From Guadua angustifolia (taxonomy: Eukaryota; Streptophyta; Magnoliopsida; Poales; Poaceae): a DNA stretch of 64,000 nucleotides. The notes beneath the pieces are model-generated. The model did not search any database. It was not told the DNA's origin and saw only the letters and a list, made by a program, of their open reading frames with translations. Position numbers and translations under genes: made by a program. This document shows positions 54,485 through 64,000 of the stretch, piece after piece. Within the stretch, counting starts at the first letter, position 1. Every line of letters begins with the position of its first letter. The stretch spans positions 372,001-436,000 of the forward strand of contig CM070518.1 in the NCBI GenBank assembly GCA_036346375.1. The letters run 5' to 3'.

Positions 54485-56145
54485 TGAAAGACCATGTGGA
54501 GGTCTATCCTTGTGTGTGATGAGTAATTGACAAGATTTGAGATTGGATTGATTTGAAATTGAGTTTGATTTGAATTGGATCTTCAAATTGAAGCAATTTG
54601 AGTGTTGGTTACTTTTCCTAGTGCTATCGGCCTGGGGGCAGTAGCACCGGACCATTGAGCGCAATTATGATTGATTAATGATTTTGTGATGATCATTGAA
54701 TATATTTGTGGGCATTGCTATGTGAAAGGTTTTTCCTTGTCTTTGATGGTTGCAGGGCGATGGTGTTAGGTCATGGTGTGGCGGAGGATGACCGGGACTA
54801 GGCGAGGAGCGTCGGAGATCCAGACGGTCTGGAGATCGCCGGAAGATGATCGGAGACGGAGTCCGGGCAAGTCAAGAAGACAAGGAAAGGAGATGATGCT
54901 AGCTAGGTGCCGCGTGGATCAATGAGGGCCGTTGGATTGCGGTCTAGTTGATAGGTTAGCGGGTCTAGGTAGTATGCTTTGAAAAGCGTGCAAGAAAACC
55001 CGGTATGTGTGTGGGTTTTGGGTTAGCCCTTGCATGGTTGTGTGTGTGGGTTAATCCTAGCCCTTAGATGAGTGCTCTAGGGTTGAGGGACTCATCCAAG
55101 GGTGGTAGGTGGCCCAAGAGTAGTATAAATAGGGGTGGAGGGGTAGCCTCCCCTTGAAGGTTTGAGTTGCTCCTTTGAGCTTTGCCCACATGAAGTGAGA
55201 CTTTGTAAACCTTCCTACCAGAAATACAAAAAAAAATTCTTTACATTATTGTGAATTTAAATTCCGCATTTACATTATATCTTTACTTTACGCAATTTAA
55301 ATTCAGCATTTACTTTACGTATTTACTTTCCCGCAATTTACATTCATGCAATTTGGATTTGCCTCCCCTCCTTCTAAATGCTGATCTTGGATGTTTTGAG
55401 TGTGTTCATATGGTTTTACATCTCTTTTGCACTCTTGGATTGAGTAGAGATCATCTTTTCTTTCAAGTTTCAACTCTGTCCAGAACTTGTTCTTCGCGCA
55501 GTAGTTGGTATTTGATTTTTATAAAAATCTAGAAAAATCCTTTTTGAGTGATTCTTATTGGAGAATGTGCGGGACTCTCATATACATTTGTAGAAAAATT
55601 TTAGAGTCCGCTTGTTGCACCGTTTGGGCGCCATGAGGTGAAAACCGAGCCCCAAACTTTCTGCTCGAAGTTCTTGACTGACTATGTTCTTAGATTTTTC
55701 ATGTTTTTTATGTAATGGTTTTTGACGTGAAGTTTGGTGGAGTTCTTCATGACTCTTCTGCTCATAGGGAGAAAAATTCTCAAAATTTCTTGAGCTGCAG
55801 AAACCCACCAACCACCTGTTCAAATTGAGGACTGCTTCTGAAAATTCTGCTTTTGCTTTTCTGAAAGTGGCTTTTGTAGTTTGAATTGATCTCCTTTCTA
55901 AAAGCAAGAGTTGAATTGATTCCTTCTCATTTTTGGACACTAGATAACCAGAATTGTGACTCAAAAATCCCCACATATTTGATGGTACTTATCCATGCAA
56001 ATTAGGGGTACACATAGTTGTTTAGGTTTTTGGGTTTTTCACGATCTCCTTTGAGCGATCTTGTCGATGTTTGATTTGGAGTATTTTGGGGGAAAATTTG
56101 TTTGCGAACATTCACCCCCCCTCTGTTCGCCATCTCGATCCTTCA
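54485..56145 (+). repeat. Copia 3' LTR
   Basis: It is 1661 bp, colinear with the 5' LTR, with its TATA box at 55121-55133 and the target duplication TACAT directly after it. Confidence 0.95.
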
Positions 56146-56150
56146 TACAT

Positions 56151-58134
56151 ATTTCGAAAATGTATCGGGCCAGCAACTCTTGCTTGGGCAGGAAGATGAA
56201 CCATCAAATGTACCATGAGGTCAAAAAAAGATGGAAGAAATATAGTCTCCAAAGGGCTCAGGGTCTCTGCTATTTCTGATTCTAGTGTATGCATAGCACT
56301 TGGACAAATTATTGGTGAATATATTTTCTTGAAAAAATTGCTTACACAAATCAACAATGACTAACTTTTTCCGCAAGATCCTTCTCACACAAAGTGGAAG
56401 TAAATCTTGTATAAAAATATGGTTTCCATGGCTATTTAGCCCAACTATCTTTTTCTCATTAACATGCACATTATGGCGATATCGATGCTAACCATCGGGG
56501 AACTTGACTCGTGAGTACTTCACAAAATAACTTCTTCTCTGATGTGTCCATGGTGTAGGGCTACTGGAGGTAAGAAAAGTTCATCTCGTGAATTATCTAT
56601 TGCTTCAACAGATGGAGATCTCTTCTAATGTCTAGAGACCGAAGGTCCAAACGAGCATTCAAGTTATCCTTGGACTTCCCATCAATTCCCAAAAGTGTGT
56701 TAGTTATGTTATCACATACATTCTTCTATATACATTGGATCTAGATTATGCCGCAACAATAAGTCCTTCCAATATGGCACTTAAAAAATAGACCTCCTTT
56801 TCCAAATGATCGAGGCTCACCCTTCTTGTGTTTTGGCTTTTTGGCATTTTTGCAAACTTTGTAATGATATTTTCTATCTGTGACAAAATCTCGTCCCTCG
56901 AAGTGACCTAGGCGCCGACCCAAGCTCAATTTTATCATCAAATAAATCAAGATCATACCTAAAATCATGGTCTATATCCAAGAACCTCCGATGTCCCATA
57001 TAGCATGTCTTTGTACCTTTTTTAATCGAGAGAAGATGTATATGAGTGGCATGCAATGCATGCTACTTCACCGGATGTAGTGCATCCAGCGACATAGCCT
57101 AGACACGGGTAATCGAAATGGTCCATAATATGGCAGACGCAGTTGGAAGTACTCACGCCGAGGCATCATATGTTCTCACAACACTCACAAATATATCTAC
57201 CATATTAGTGGTCAAGATAGACATCAAAATCACTACCAGAGCTTTTCGCCAGAATTAACAATGATAGAATGAAATTTGTTTGTTTCATACACACCCAAGG
57301 TGGAAAGTTATATGGAATCAAAATAACGGGCCAAATGCTATAGCCGACATTCATGGACCTAAAGGGGTTAAAACCATCCGTAGCCAACCCAAGTCTAATG
57401 TTTCGCTATTCAAGCAAACTCAGATGTTTAAGGTCAAAATCCTTCCAAAGAGGAGAATCGGCAGGATGCCTAAGTAAACCATCTTTTTGCGCTCTTCATC
57501 GTGCCATCTCATGTCCTCTAGTTTTATAGGATGTAAAAAGCCTTTGAAACCTTCTTTTCATTGAAAAATAGCGAAGAACTTTGCACTAAACTTTATGTAA
57601 ACGCTTCCCATCTACGCACATCCTTTCTCGACTTCCATCTTGACTTTCCACATGTTGGACATGACTCATCATTAGCGTTATCCTTCCAAAAGAGAATGCA
57701 ATCATTTTCACATGCATGAATTTTCACATACCCAAGTCCTAGGCATTTAACTATTTTCTTAGCTTCATTGAAATTTGTTGGCAATGACGACTCATCAGGG
57801 AAAACTTCTTTAAGTAGATCTAATAAACGATCAAAACTTTTATCACCCATCCTCCAAGCAATTTAAGGTGAAGAAGTCTAACTAGGAAACGAACTTAGAG
57901 AAGTTCTTACTGTACCTGTATAGCTCTATGTCATATCATCTACTAGTTTTTAAGAGCTTCTAATTCTTCATTGACCTGCTCCAAACCTCCATCGACCTCA
58001 AAATCCCCACGCCATCTAAACCACCTACTAGGTCCTCGAGCAAATTAGAAATGTCATCTTCATCCAAACTATCCCTAGCCTCAAGATTTCAAAAGAGGAG
58101 CCCACCACTCCATGATAAGTCCACCTTGTATAAC
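56151..58134 (-). pseudogene. TNP2-type transposase of CACTA-2, central part
   Basis: Reading the minus strand from 58134, it gives ASYTRWTYHGVVGSSFEI (end of the associated domain), MGDKSFDRLLDLLKEVFPDE and VKCLGLGYVKIHACENDCIL (57850-57700). It continues with CPTCGKSRWKSR, LATDGFNPF and ILIPYNFPPWVCMKQTNFIL (57390-57240), GTKTCYMGHRRFLDIDHDFR (57020) and SHGNHIFIQDLLPL (56430). It ends with MVHLPAQARVAGPIHFRNMY at the Copia insertion. The Transposase_21 region near 56700-56600 is decayed. Frames change several times. The text parallels the + strand TNP2 of CACTA-1 closely, confirming common ancestry. Confidence 0.9.
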
Positions 58135-59162
58135 TCGCTTCGCGCTTGCATAACCGCAAGTAAATTTGTAAGTATAGGGGCGCAAGGCCCTCTCCTTGAA
58201 TGGTTAGACTAAGGGAGCCCAAGATGTATATCGTTCGGACCGAATATCCCTACGATTAGTGTGGTGGTTTTGTATTGATCGTGGTGTAGCGGACTCTGTG
58301 GTTACAAGCGGGGGCTAAGGACAAGCCCTTAGCGTTCGTCCGAGTGGAGACTCCCGGGGAGTTCGTCTGGGTCGGATGGTTCGGATGTGGATGCGAATGA
58401 GTGAGAGGATGCCGTGAATGCTCGATGCCCTTCCCTGAGGGCCCTGCCTCCCTTTATATAGGTGGAGGGGCAGTTACACGGAGTTTTGGAGAAAAAGGTA
58501 GGGTACGCCACGCCTAGGAGTTCCCGGTCTTCGGTCTTGATGATTGACAGTCCCTCGCTGCCCCATGCCGGGTTGGTAGACACAACAGACAATAGCCTGT
58601 TGGGAAGGTGCGACCGCCTCTATGCACTGCTGACAAGTGACGCCAAGATGCGCGTTTTCAAGGCCGCTTGGGAGTGAGCGCGCCTCATGCGCCAAGGACG
58701 GATGCGACCTCGGGCGGCCCTCGCCACCGGGAAGGAGCCACTGCCTCAAAGATGGCCGTCGTGTCCATGAGGCAAGCGCACCACCAGGCCGATCGTTGAC
58801 GGGCGAGGTCGCAGCTGGTTGGGGCCCCGCCTAAGTCCAGTCTGAGACTGGAGGCGCGGACCCGGTCTAGGTCTGAGCTCATGCGGGCGCTGGACCGGTC
58901 TGGTCGAGACTGCGGGCATCGGACCCGGTCTGGGTCGAACTGCGAGGCGCTCGACCCGAGGCCAGCCGAGTCGTCTCGATGGGCTTGCCCGAGGTCGGGA
59001 TCCTTGACCCGATGGGGCCCTTACTGATCGTGGCCTCGAACGCCCATTTGGTGCTCCGTATTGCCCCCGGTCTTGCTGCGATGTCCGTACGGTAGAGCGG
59101 GGGATGATCTTGAAATAGATATATCCTTTGCTGTGGGGTACCCCTGGTACGGGTATTCGTCA
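58135..59162 (-). mobile_element. Solo LTR, probably Gypsy, in the CACTA-2 transposase
   Basis: A 1028-bp insert is flanked by ATAAC at 58130-58134 and 59163-59167. On the minus strand it begins TGACGAATACCCGTACCAGG, a common grass LTR start, and has a TATA box CTATATAAAGG at about 58461-58451. It ends GCGAAGCGA rather than CA, so the last base pair has probably mutated. It separates EGFQEGY from YTRWTYHG of the TNP2 N-terminal domain. It is GC-rich compared with its surroundings. Confidence 0.8.
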
Positions 59163-59167
59163 ATAAC

Positions 59168-59325
59168 CTTCTTGAAATCCCTCATATATTAAGTGCACAT
59201 GCACTTCGCTTGGTTCTTTCCACAAAGAGTTGACACACTTTTTACAAGGGCACAATATTCTATTTCCATCTCGCTGAATTAAGAATTGCATAGTCTATAA
59301 ATTGGCGCATTCTATCTATATAGAC
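59168..59325 (-). pseudogene. TNP2-type transposase of CACTA-2, N-terminal part
   Basis: On the minus strand it reads QFIDYAILNSARWK, then RILCPCKKCVNSLWKEPSEV and HLIYEGFQEGY, ending at the solo LTR. This matches the start of TNP2 in CACTA-1 (RFLQYAFSNSS...ILCPCRCCVNSLW). One frameshift lies at about 59270. Confidence 0.85.
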
Positions 59326-61985
59326 TTTTGTGTGCCTAAATATCAAACAAATACAACATGTTAGGTTAGCTCAAAAGTTACAACCGAAACCACCTAATAG
59401 AGTAAAAACATGTGATGTACCTAGGCTCATCCATCCACCTTTTATCCATCCCGACCTTCACTATGAATGACGAAAGCTATATGGATTAAGCATATAACAT
59501 GCAATGTAATTAGTAATTGGTATATTTTGCAAACTACAAAAAGGGTGCTCAACCACTCATTTTTATAGACTAAGGCCCCGCTTGAAGACTTGAATTTTTT
59601 ACAAGTGTAAATGTCTTACACTTGTATATTTGTGGGCACAAAGAATACATCCGGATTTATTTTCCTTGTAAAAACTTCCAATTGTTGTTTGGGTATTCCA
59701 ATTGTTGTTTATGGAGAGATTGATTTGGCATGTGCTGAAGAGACTAATTATGCGGGAAGTACTAGGCTTATGTTTTTCATATTAATTGAAGGTGCATAGT
59801 GATTACAAGTAAATTCTACAAAAATAGCTTCATATGTCATGATAATTTATGGATTTTCTTAATCTAATTTTGATTTAAAAAATTCACTATATAAAGGAAC
59901 CAAAGAATGGGAACACGTATACATGCTATGTGCAAAGTAAATAAGGTAGGATGTAAATATATATGCACATATGAGCTCATTGCATAGAGAAAGTTCGAGT
60001 CAAAGAGATTTCATGGTTCAGATCATATATATAGCACGGTTTGTATGTATAACTAAGATCATAGATATAACCCAAATATAAACCAAACATCGAATTATTG
60101 TAAGTTAGACTAGCTTGTCTTGAAGTCTAAGATCGAGTTAATTAGTGCATGTAATACCTAAAGGCTTGATCAATGTATACTACGATCATTGACACCTTTG
60201 AATGAGCTTTTGGCACAAGACATATCCAAAACTGGACTAAGATTCATATATATACACATTGCATTTACATTGGAATTAGAACACTATTAATTTACATTCG
60301 GATATATAATTGCATAACCTAATCTATACAAAGCAGATGGATGCAAGTATAAACAAGCACTTGCAAATTAGAATTTGAAGGCGAAGAAATCATATATACC
60401 CTTATTTTAGAGTAGATGAGCCATATCTCCTCGATGCAAAGTTAACCAGATAGGCTCCACTTGGCGCTTGCATTGGGTCCGCAAGATTAATTGGATACCT
60501 ATAAAACATAAATATGAACTTAGAAATATTGTAATTTGTTACACAAAAGTATGTCAATTAATGTTATAATCGAGAACATATTTACAAGTATGACAATGTC
60601 ACTCTTTGTAAAGTTAAGTATACATAGGACTTCACCAATGATTAAATCTTAAAGCCTTGGGAGCATATGTATAGATGGACACTCCTCTAAGGACCAAATC
60701 TTATGGCTCTCGCTACATGCATGCAAACTTGCACGCATCACATACATGGTTAACAAAGTCATGATCAGATAACCACAGGAAGAAAAGCACAACTTGTCAA
60801 CTTTCTTTGGTGCATAAGTACAATGCATATGCCTCTCAAAAAACACATAGATAAAGGCATGATCATCTCCATCCGCATGACTAGTCTACGACACTCAACA
60901 CACAGAGAGAGAGAGAGAGAGAGATCCGATGATTACGACATCAAACAACCGATAATGGAACGGTGACACAAGCGTGCATTTGAAGTAGTACAATAGATTT
61001 GTGTATGAGATAGTGCGATATATATAGTGGTTGTTCTATTTCCTCTTGTGCCTCTAGATCAAAAATATTCCGTATGCAAGTGCTCATACACATATAAACA
61101 TTCTCTAATATCAAGAACGATAAAGGTTTTTCTCAGATGTTTGAAAGCACTGCGCTTTGTATATGGCATTACTTTCTTCGCTAATCTCTAAAAAAGTTAA
61201 TAGACAAAAATTCTTTGGAGGGCAGCTACAAGAGTAACAAGACAGAGATATGATGATTCATTTCTATGCCAAACTAGAAACTACAAATATGCACATTTCA
61301 ACATGTAATTACAAGTCATTTCTTTTGCCTACAAAGATACAAGATAATACACGTAAGAGTTTGAATATTTGGTGAAGTTTTTGTAATCGCTTTTTCCATA
61401 TTATTGTAAATTAATCTTAAAATATACACAATTAATTCCCTACTCACCATTCCTTGCCACCGGTGGTTTCATCTCCCAAAGAAAAACAATGTAGGGGCAC
61501 ATGCACCAAGCCGCTTTGAATAAAAGAGTATAAAAATCACTAACAACTACAATGGAAGCAAAGCTAAGTTTTCTCTAATTTAGGTTTCGCTTGGCATTGC
61601 TAGTGGCGATGGCTTTTCAAATCACTTTATTTCCACTTTGGATGTAACAAAGCTTGATTGAAAGCATATTTTTGGACCCATAACACAAAATTTTACTAGA
61701 ATCAAGAATATTCTTAAACTAAGTAGATTCTCAGAGTGCGAAGAGAGCACAACCATCGCAAATTGGCCTTCAATTGTAACGTCTTGTTTCTATCATGAGA
61801 TGCCTTCGATCACATATTTCATTTTCTTTTTTATCGTTAAAGAAATGAAATAATTCAGTTTCTAGGAACAAATTATCATTTGCCAATTCAACCATAGTCG
61901 TTTATACTTTTGTTAACTATTACTCATATCATAACATTTAGAAAAAGAACTTCCCAAACAAAGGGCATCACTATCAAGCTCACCC
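59326..61985. other. AT-rich intron-like stretch of CACTA-2
   Basis: About 2.7 kb lies between the GC-rich leader and the TNP2 N-terminus, without a recognised gene. It matches the 3.2-kb AT-rich stretch in CACTA-1. A (GA)n microsatellite occupies 60904-60924. Confidence 0.4.
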
Positions 61986-62590
61986 ATACTAAGAGTTTCA
62001 CTGCAAGAGTACAATTGCTTCCAACAATAATTTACTCTCGCCGGTCTCGACGGACGAGGGATCAACGGAGTGATCACAAAGGAGGGCACATGAGGAGGAG
62101 GCCGACCGGCCGTGGCGGTGGGGAGGAGCCCGTGGCGTGGAGGTCGGGCAAGCACGGTGGGGAAGGAGGGCAAGCGAGGAGGAGGCGGCGCCAATTGGCT
62201 GCTGGTGGGGGAGTAGCCCGACGGCGTGGAGGTCGGGCGGCACGGTGGGGGAAGGGCATGAGGAGGAGGAGGTAGAGGCGGAGAGGACGGGAGGACGACG
62301 CTGGTGGAGAGGATGGGGAGGTGGATGCGGCGGCGAGAGGCCGGGAGGAGGCGGCGCAGAGAGGATGGGAGGAGGAGACAGCTGTGGAGAGCACGGGAGG
62401 CGGATGCGACGGCAGAGAGGCCGGGAGGAGGAGGGCGCGAGAGGACGGGAGGAGGAGGCGGCAAGTGAGAGGAAGGGGAGGAGGCACGTGCGCAACCCGA
62501 CGACGATTGATTTGGTGTGTGTGCGGAGAGAGATCGATACAGCCGGATGAGGGATTAGGGTATAAGTTTTGGCGCTAATTTTTTTCACCC
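61986..62590 (-). other. GC-rich CACTA-2 leader block
   Basis: A CpG-rich block is built, on the minus strand, from many variants of CCGCCTCCTCCTCCCGTCCTCTC. Frames on both strands stay open only because of composition. Its place (about 280 bp inside the 5' end and upstream of TNP2) and its repeat unit match the CACTA-1 leader at 5200-5692. It is the likely promoter-proximal exon of the transposase transcript. Confidence 0.55.
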
Positions 62591-62870
62591 CTGCGCGTGT
62601 GCCCTAATAATTACCGACGTATTTTTTTCGACTAACTCTAAGACAGGAAAACTTTATGCACTTTTGCCGACTGACTGTAGGATAGGAAAAATTAATTTTA
62701 CCAATGCACGGTCTGTCGCTAATAATAAGTATTATTGCCGATCGACCAACCGACATCGCATGCATAATTCCGACTAGTCATCGCTGCAAACTTTTGCCGA
62801 CTTCTTTTCATTGGCATTTACCCACTATTGCCGCCGATGTCCGACGCTAATTATGTGTTGTGGTATAGTG
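62591..62870. repeat. CACTA-2 right subterminal and terminal repeats
   Basis: ATTACCGACG, TTGCCGACT, GTCTGTCGCTAAT, ATTGCCGATCG and TCCGACGCTAAT forms recur up to the inverted CACTATACCA end at 62870. They share the core GTCGGTAA/GTCGCTAA with CACTA-1. Confidence 0.75.
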
Positions 62871-62944
62871 ATTAGAAGAACTGAAGCGCTGCAAGTAGAA
62901 GGCAAGAAAGAAGATGAGTTGTGGCAGGTGACTATAAGTCTCGT

Positions 62945-62954
62945 CTATTTATAG
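62945..62954 (-). promoter_or_regulatory. TATA box of the Gypsy-1 antisense ORF
   Basis: On the minus strand CTATAAATAG lies in a GC-richer context (GAGCTATAAATAGACGAG). With CACTA-2 removed it would sit about 85 bp upstream of the antisense ATG at 42326. The interval holds a C/T-rich leader typical of a plant 5' untranslated region. Promoter activity is inferred. Confidence 0.5.
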
Positions 62955-63218
62955 CTCAGTGAGGGCAGTCGCATCAGAACCACAATCCATCTGGATTCGC
63001 GTTGATCGCAATCCACGAGGCGTCTGTCATACTTTCACATAAGTACGGAAATCAAAGAGACACTAATTTATGATGCACCGTGTGGAAGCCGAAGAGACGT
63101 GAAAACTGTAGCAATATTCAATCGTTGTGGTGGAATTAAGCATGATGGGCCTTACCAATATGCTCGAGGGCTTGTGTGCCTGAGTGTATGGTCGTGGGCT
63201 ACTATCTTTGATGCTTAC

Positions 63219-63625
63219 GCTCTACTCTCTCCTCGATATGGTTATCAAGCAGAGAGTCGGCCGGGGGCTACATCATGCATTTTCGGTGCATATCCTCCAC
63301 CATCTATTCGATGCTTTCATTGAGTAGGAGGTCGGGGGCTACGTCGCTCGATCTTTCCTTTATGTGGCTCCACTCTCGTGTCGATACATCTATCGAATAA
63401 AGGGTTCGGAGTCGCAACAAGTATCTATGGTGTTGATGATTTGTTCTTTACTCGATCCAGCTATCGGGTAAAGAATCAGAGGCCACATCATGGCGTTGTG
63501 CTTATGTCACTCTACTCCCTACCCGATGACACATCATCGAGTAAGGAGTCGGGGGCTACAGGTAACTCGGTACCTTATTCTATTTTCTGGTCGATACCGT
63601 TATCGAGCGGAGCACTGTAGGCATG
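63219..63625. repeat. Hairpin array in the Gypsy-1 3' region
   Basis: Six stem-loop units start near 63224, 63304, 63372, 63445, 63515 and 63585, about 70 bp apart. Stems include ACTCTCT/AGAGAGT, TCTTTAC/GTAAAGA, GATGA/TCATC and TCGATA/TATCGA. Three of them are followed by (T)CGGGGGCTAC. Stem sequences differ between units while pairing is kept. The unit recalls the hairpin-TCGGGGCTAC units of Gypsy-2 at 35725 and 35855. Confidence 0.7.
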
Positions 63626-64000
63626 ATTTCTTTATTCCTTTTACATGTGATTTTTTGCATGCATTTACTCGATCGCATACCTAGCATGTCAGTGAACAAA
63701 ACCAAAGGGCGGCCACACCTAAGTCCGATGACGAGTAATTCTATCCTGCGCGTACACAAGCACTAGATTATCATACATCTAAAGCTCAACAGTCAGTGGG
63801 AGATGAGGCCTTTAGTCGATTTTGCATGCGCTGCTCAGCAAATTCATGTTTGCTACTAAGTCTAAGTCATATGGTCGATGAAGACTTGCAAAAATCATGT
63901 GGTTTTACTTTAGCCTATATAGCGTTTATGTTATATGCAGCCTCTCCAAGTATACGCTCGGGGGCTAAGTCATCTAATGAATGTTTTTAGCCTTATGTGC
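63626..64000. other. Gypsy-1 3' region continuing past the window
   Basis: No gene is recognised. A further TCGGGGGCTAAG motif at 63958-63969 shows that the Gypsy-1 spacer continues to the right edge. The 3' LTR must lie outside. Confidence 0.4.

Larger units (their letters stand above)
47154..56145 (+). mobile_element. Copia element (SIRE/Maximus-like), 9.0 kb, internally deleted
   Basis: Two near-identical direct repeats (47154-48813 and 54485-56145) begin TGAAAGACCATGTGG and end CGATCCTTCA. The 5-bp duplication TACAT is at 47149-47153 and 56146-56150. A primer site complementary to initiator tRNA-Met (TGGTATCAGAGC) follows the 5' LTR, and a polypurine tract CAAGGGGGAGAT precedes the 3' LTR. 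The only coding remnant is the RNase H end of a Copia pol (52060-52680). Gag, protease, integrase and most of RT are absent, so it moves, if at all, with borrowed proteins. It splits the TNP2 gene of CACTA-2. Confidence 0.95.
42337..62870 (-). mobile_element. CACTA-2: En/Spm-type CACTA transposon, 20.5 kb including nested inserts
   Basis: The left end is CACTATACCATGACACATTA and the right end, inverted, CACTATACCACAACACATAA. The 3-bp duplication ATT is at 42334-42336 and 62871-62873. The transposase is on the minus strand, with a GC-rich leader near the right end. Subterminal TTACCGAC/GTCGGTAA motifs resemble those of CACTA-1, so both belong to related families. Without the nested Copia element (8992 bp) and solo LTR (1028 bp) it would be about 10.5 kb, the same size as CACTA-1. 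It also carries a PPR gene fragment. Confidence 0.92.
16406..64000 (+). mobile_element. Gypsy-1: Tat-like Ty3/Gypsy element, fragmented and running off the right edge
   Basis: Pieces on the + strand appear in the order 5' LTR (16406-18632, interrupted), primer site, gag, protease, RT, integrase, antisense ORF and a hairpin-rich 3' region. Gaps between them are accounted for by separately bounded insertions with target-site duplications. The gag and pol text rejoins in the expected frame neighbourhood across CACTA-3 (21229-26869), the hAT MITE (28761-29111), Gypsy-2 (29415-41222) and CACTA-2 (42337-62870). The 3' LTR is not in the window. Domain order and the antisense gene downstream of integrase suggest the Tat lineage (RIRE2/Grande-like). 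All frames are decayed. The left boundary (TGTAAAAGCC) is a best guess because the partner duplication is outside the window. Confidence 0.8.

Noticed and set aside
55578..55976. 132-codon minus-strand ORF in the Copia 3' LTR
   Set aside because: Its counterpart in the 5' LTR (48427-48645) is shorter, and it is an untranslated LTR region read antisense.
61910..62588. Several overlapping ORFs over the CACTA-2 leader
   Set aside because: Same cause: a repetitive GC-rich block open in multiple frames.
63219..63625. CRISPR-like array (regular 70-bp units)
   Set aside because: The units are degenerate hairpins without constant repeats or spacers, in plant retrotransposon DNA.

Overview
The window is plant nuclear DNA, almost certainly from a grass. 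No intact host gene was recognised; nearly everything that can be assigned is nested transposable elements. The grass call rests on the element types (Tat-like Ty3/Gypsy with an antisense 3' gene, SIRE/Maximus-like Copia, En/Spm CACTA, Tourist- and hAT-type MITEs) and on a plant-type PDK1 gene fragment.

Layout. (1) 1-4937: AT-rich non-coding DNA with a Tourist-like MITE (2607-2837) and a degenerate 417-bp-period duplication. It continues at 15386-16405 on the far side of a CACTA insertion. (2) 4938-15382: CACTA-1, flanked by AGA, with a GC-rich leader, a decayed TNP2 transposase and a possible last exon. (3) 16406 to beyond 64000: an old Tat-like Gypsy element, Gypsy-1, on the + strand, cut into pieces by later insertions. 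These are a solo Copia LTR in its 5' LTR (16852-18324), an LTR-like insert in gag (19636-20453), CACTA-3 in the protease (21229-26869), an hAT MITE in the integrase (28761-29111), a second Tat-like element Gypsy-2 in the integrase (29415-41222), and CACTA-2 in the antisense 3' region (42337-62870). CACTA-2 is itself split by a Copia element (47154-56145) and a solo LTR (58135-59162), both inside its minus-strand TNP2 gene.

Most insertions are proved by target-site duplications read directly: TAA, AGA, ACT, ATT, TTCCCAAG, GATAG, TACAT and ATAAC. The relative order follows from nesting: Gypsy-1 is older than CACTA-2, CACTA-3 and Gypsy-2, and CACTA-2 is older than the Copia element.

Coding content is decayed: every gag, pol and transposase reading frame has stops or frameshifts. 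Two CACTA elements carry host gene pieces. CACTA-3 holds two adjacent exons of a PDK1-type kinase with intron and splice sites; CACTA-2 holds a pentatricopeptide-repeat fragment. The less ordinary signals are the small antisense ORFs with their own TATA boxes beside the integrase of both Gypsy elements, and arrays of hairpins and perfect palindromes, with stems that differ in sequence but stay paired, next to a recurring TCGGGGGCTAC motif.
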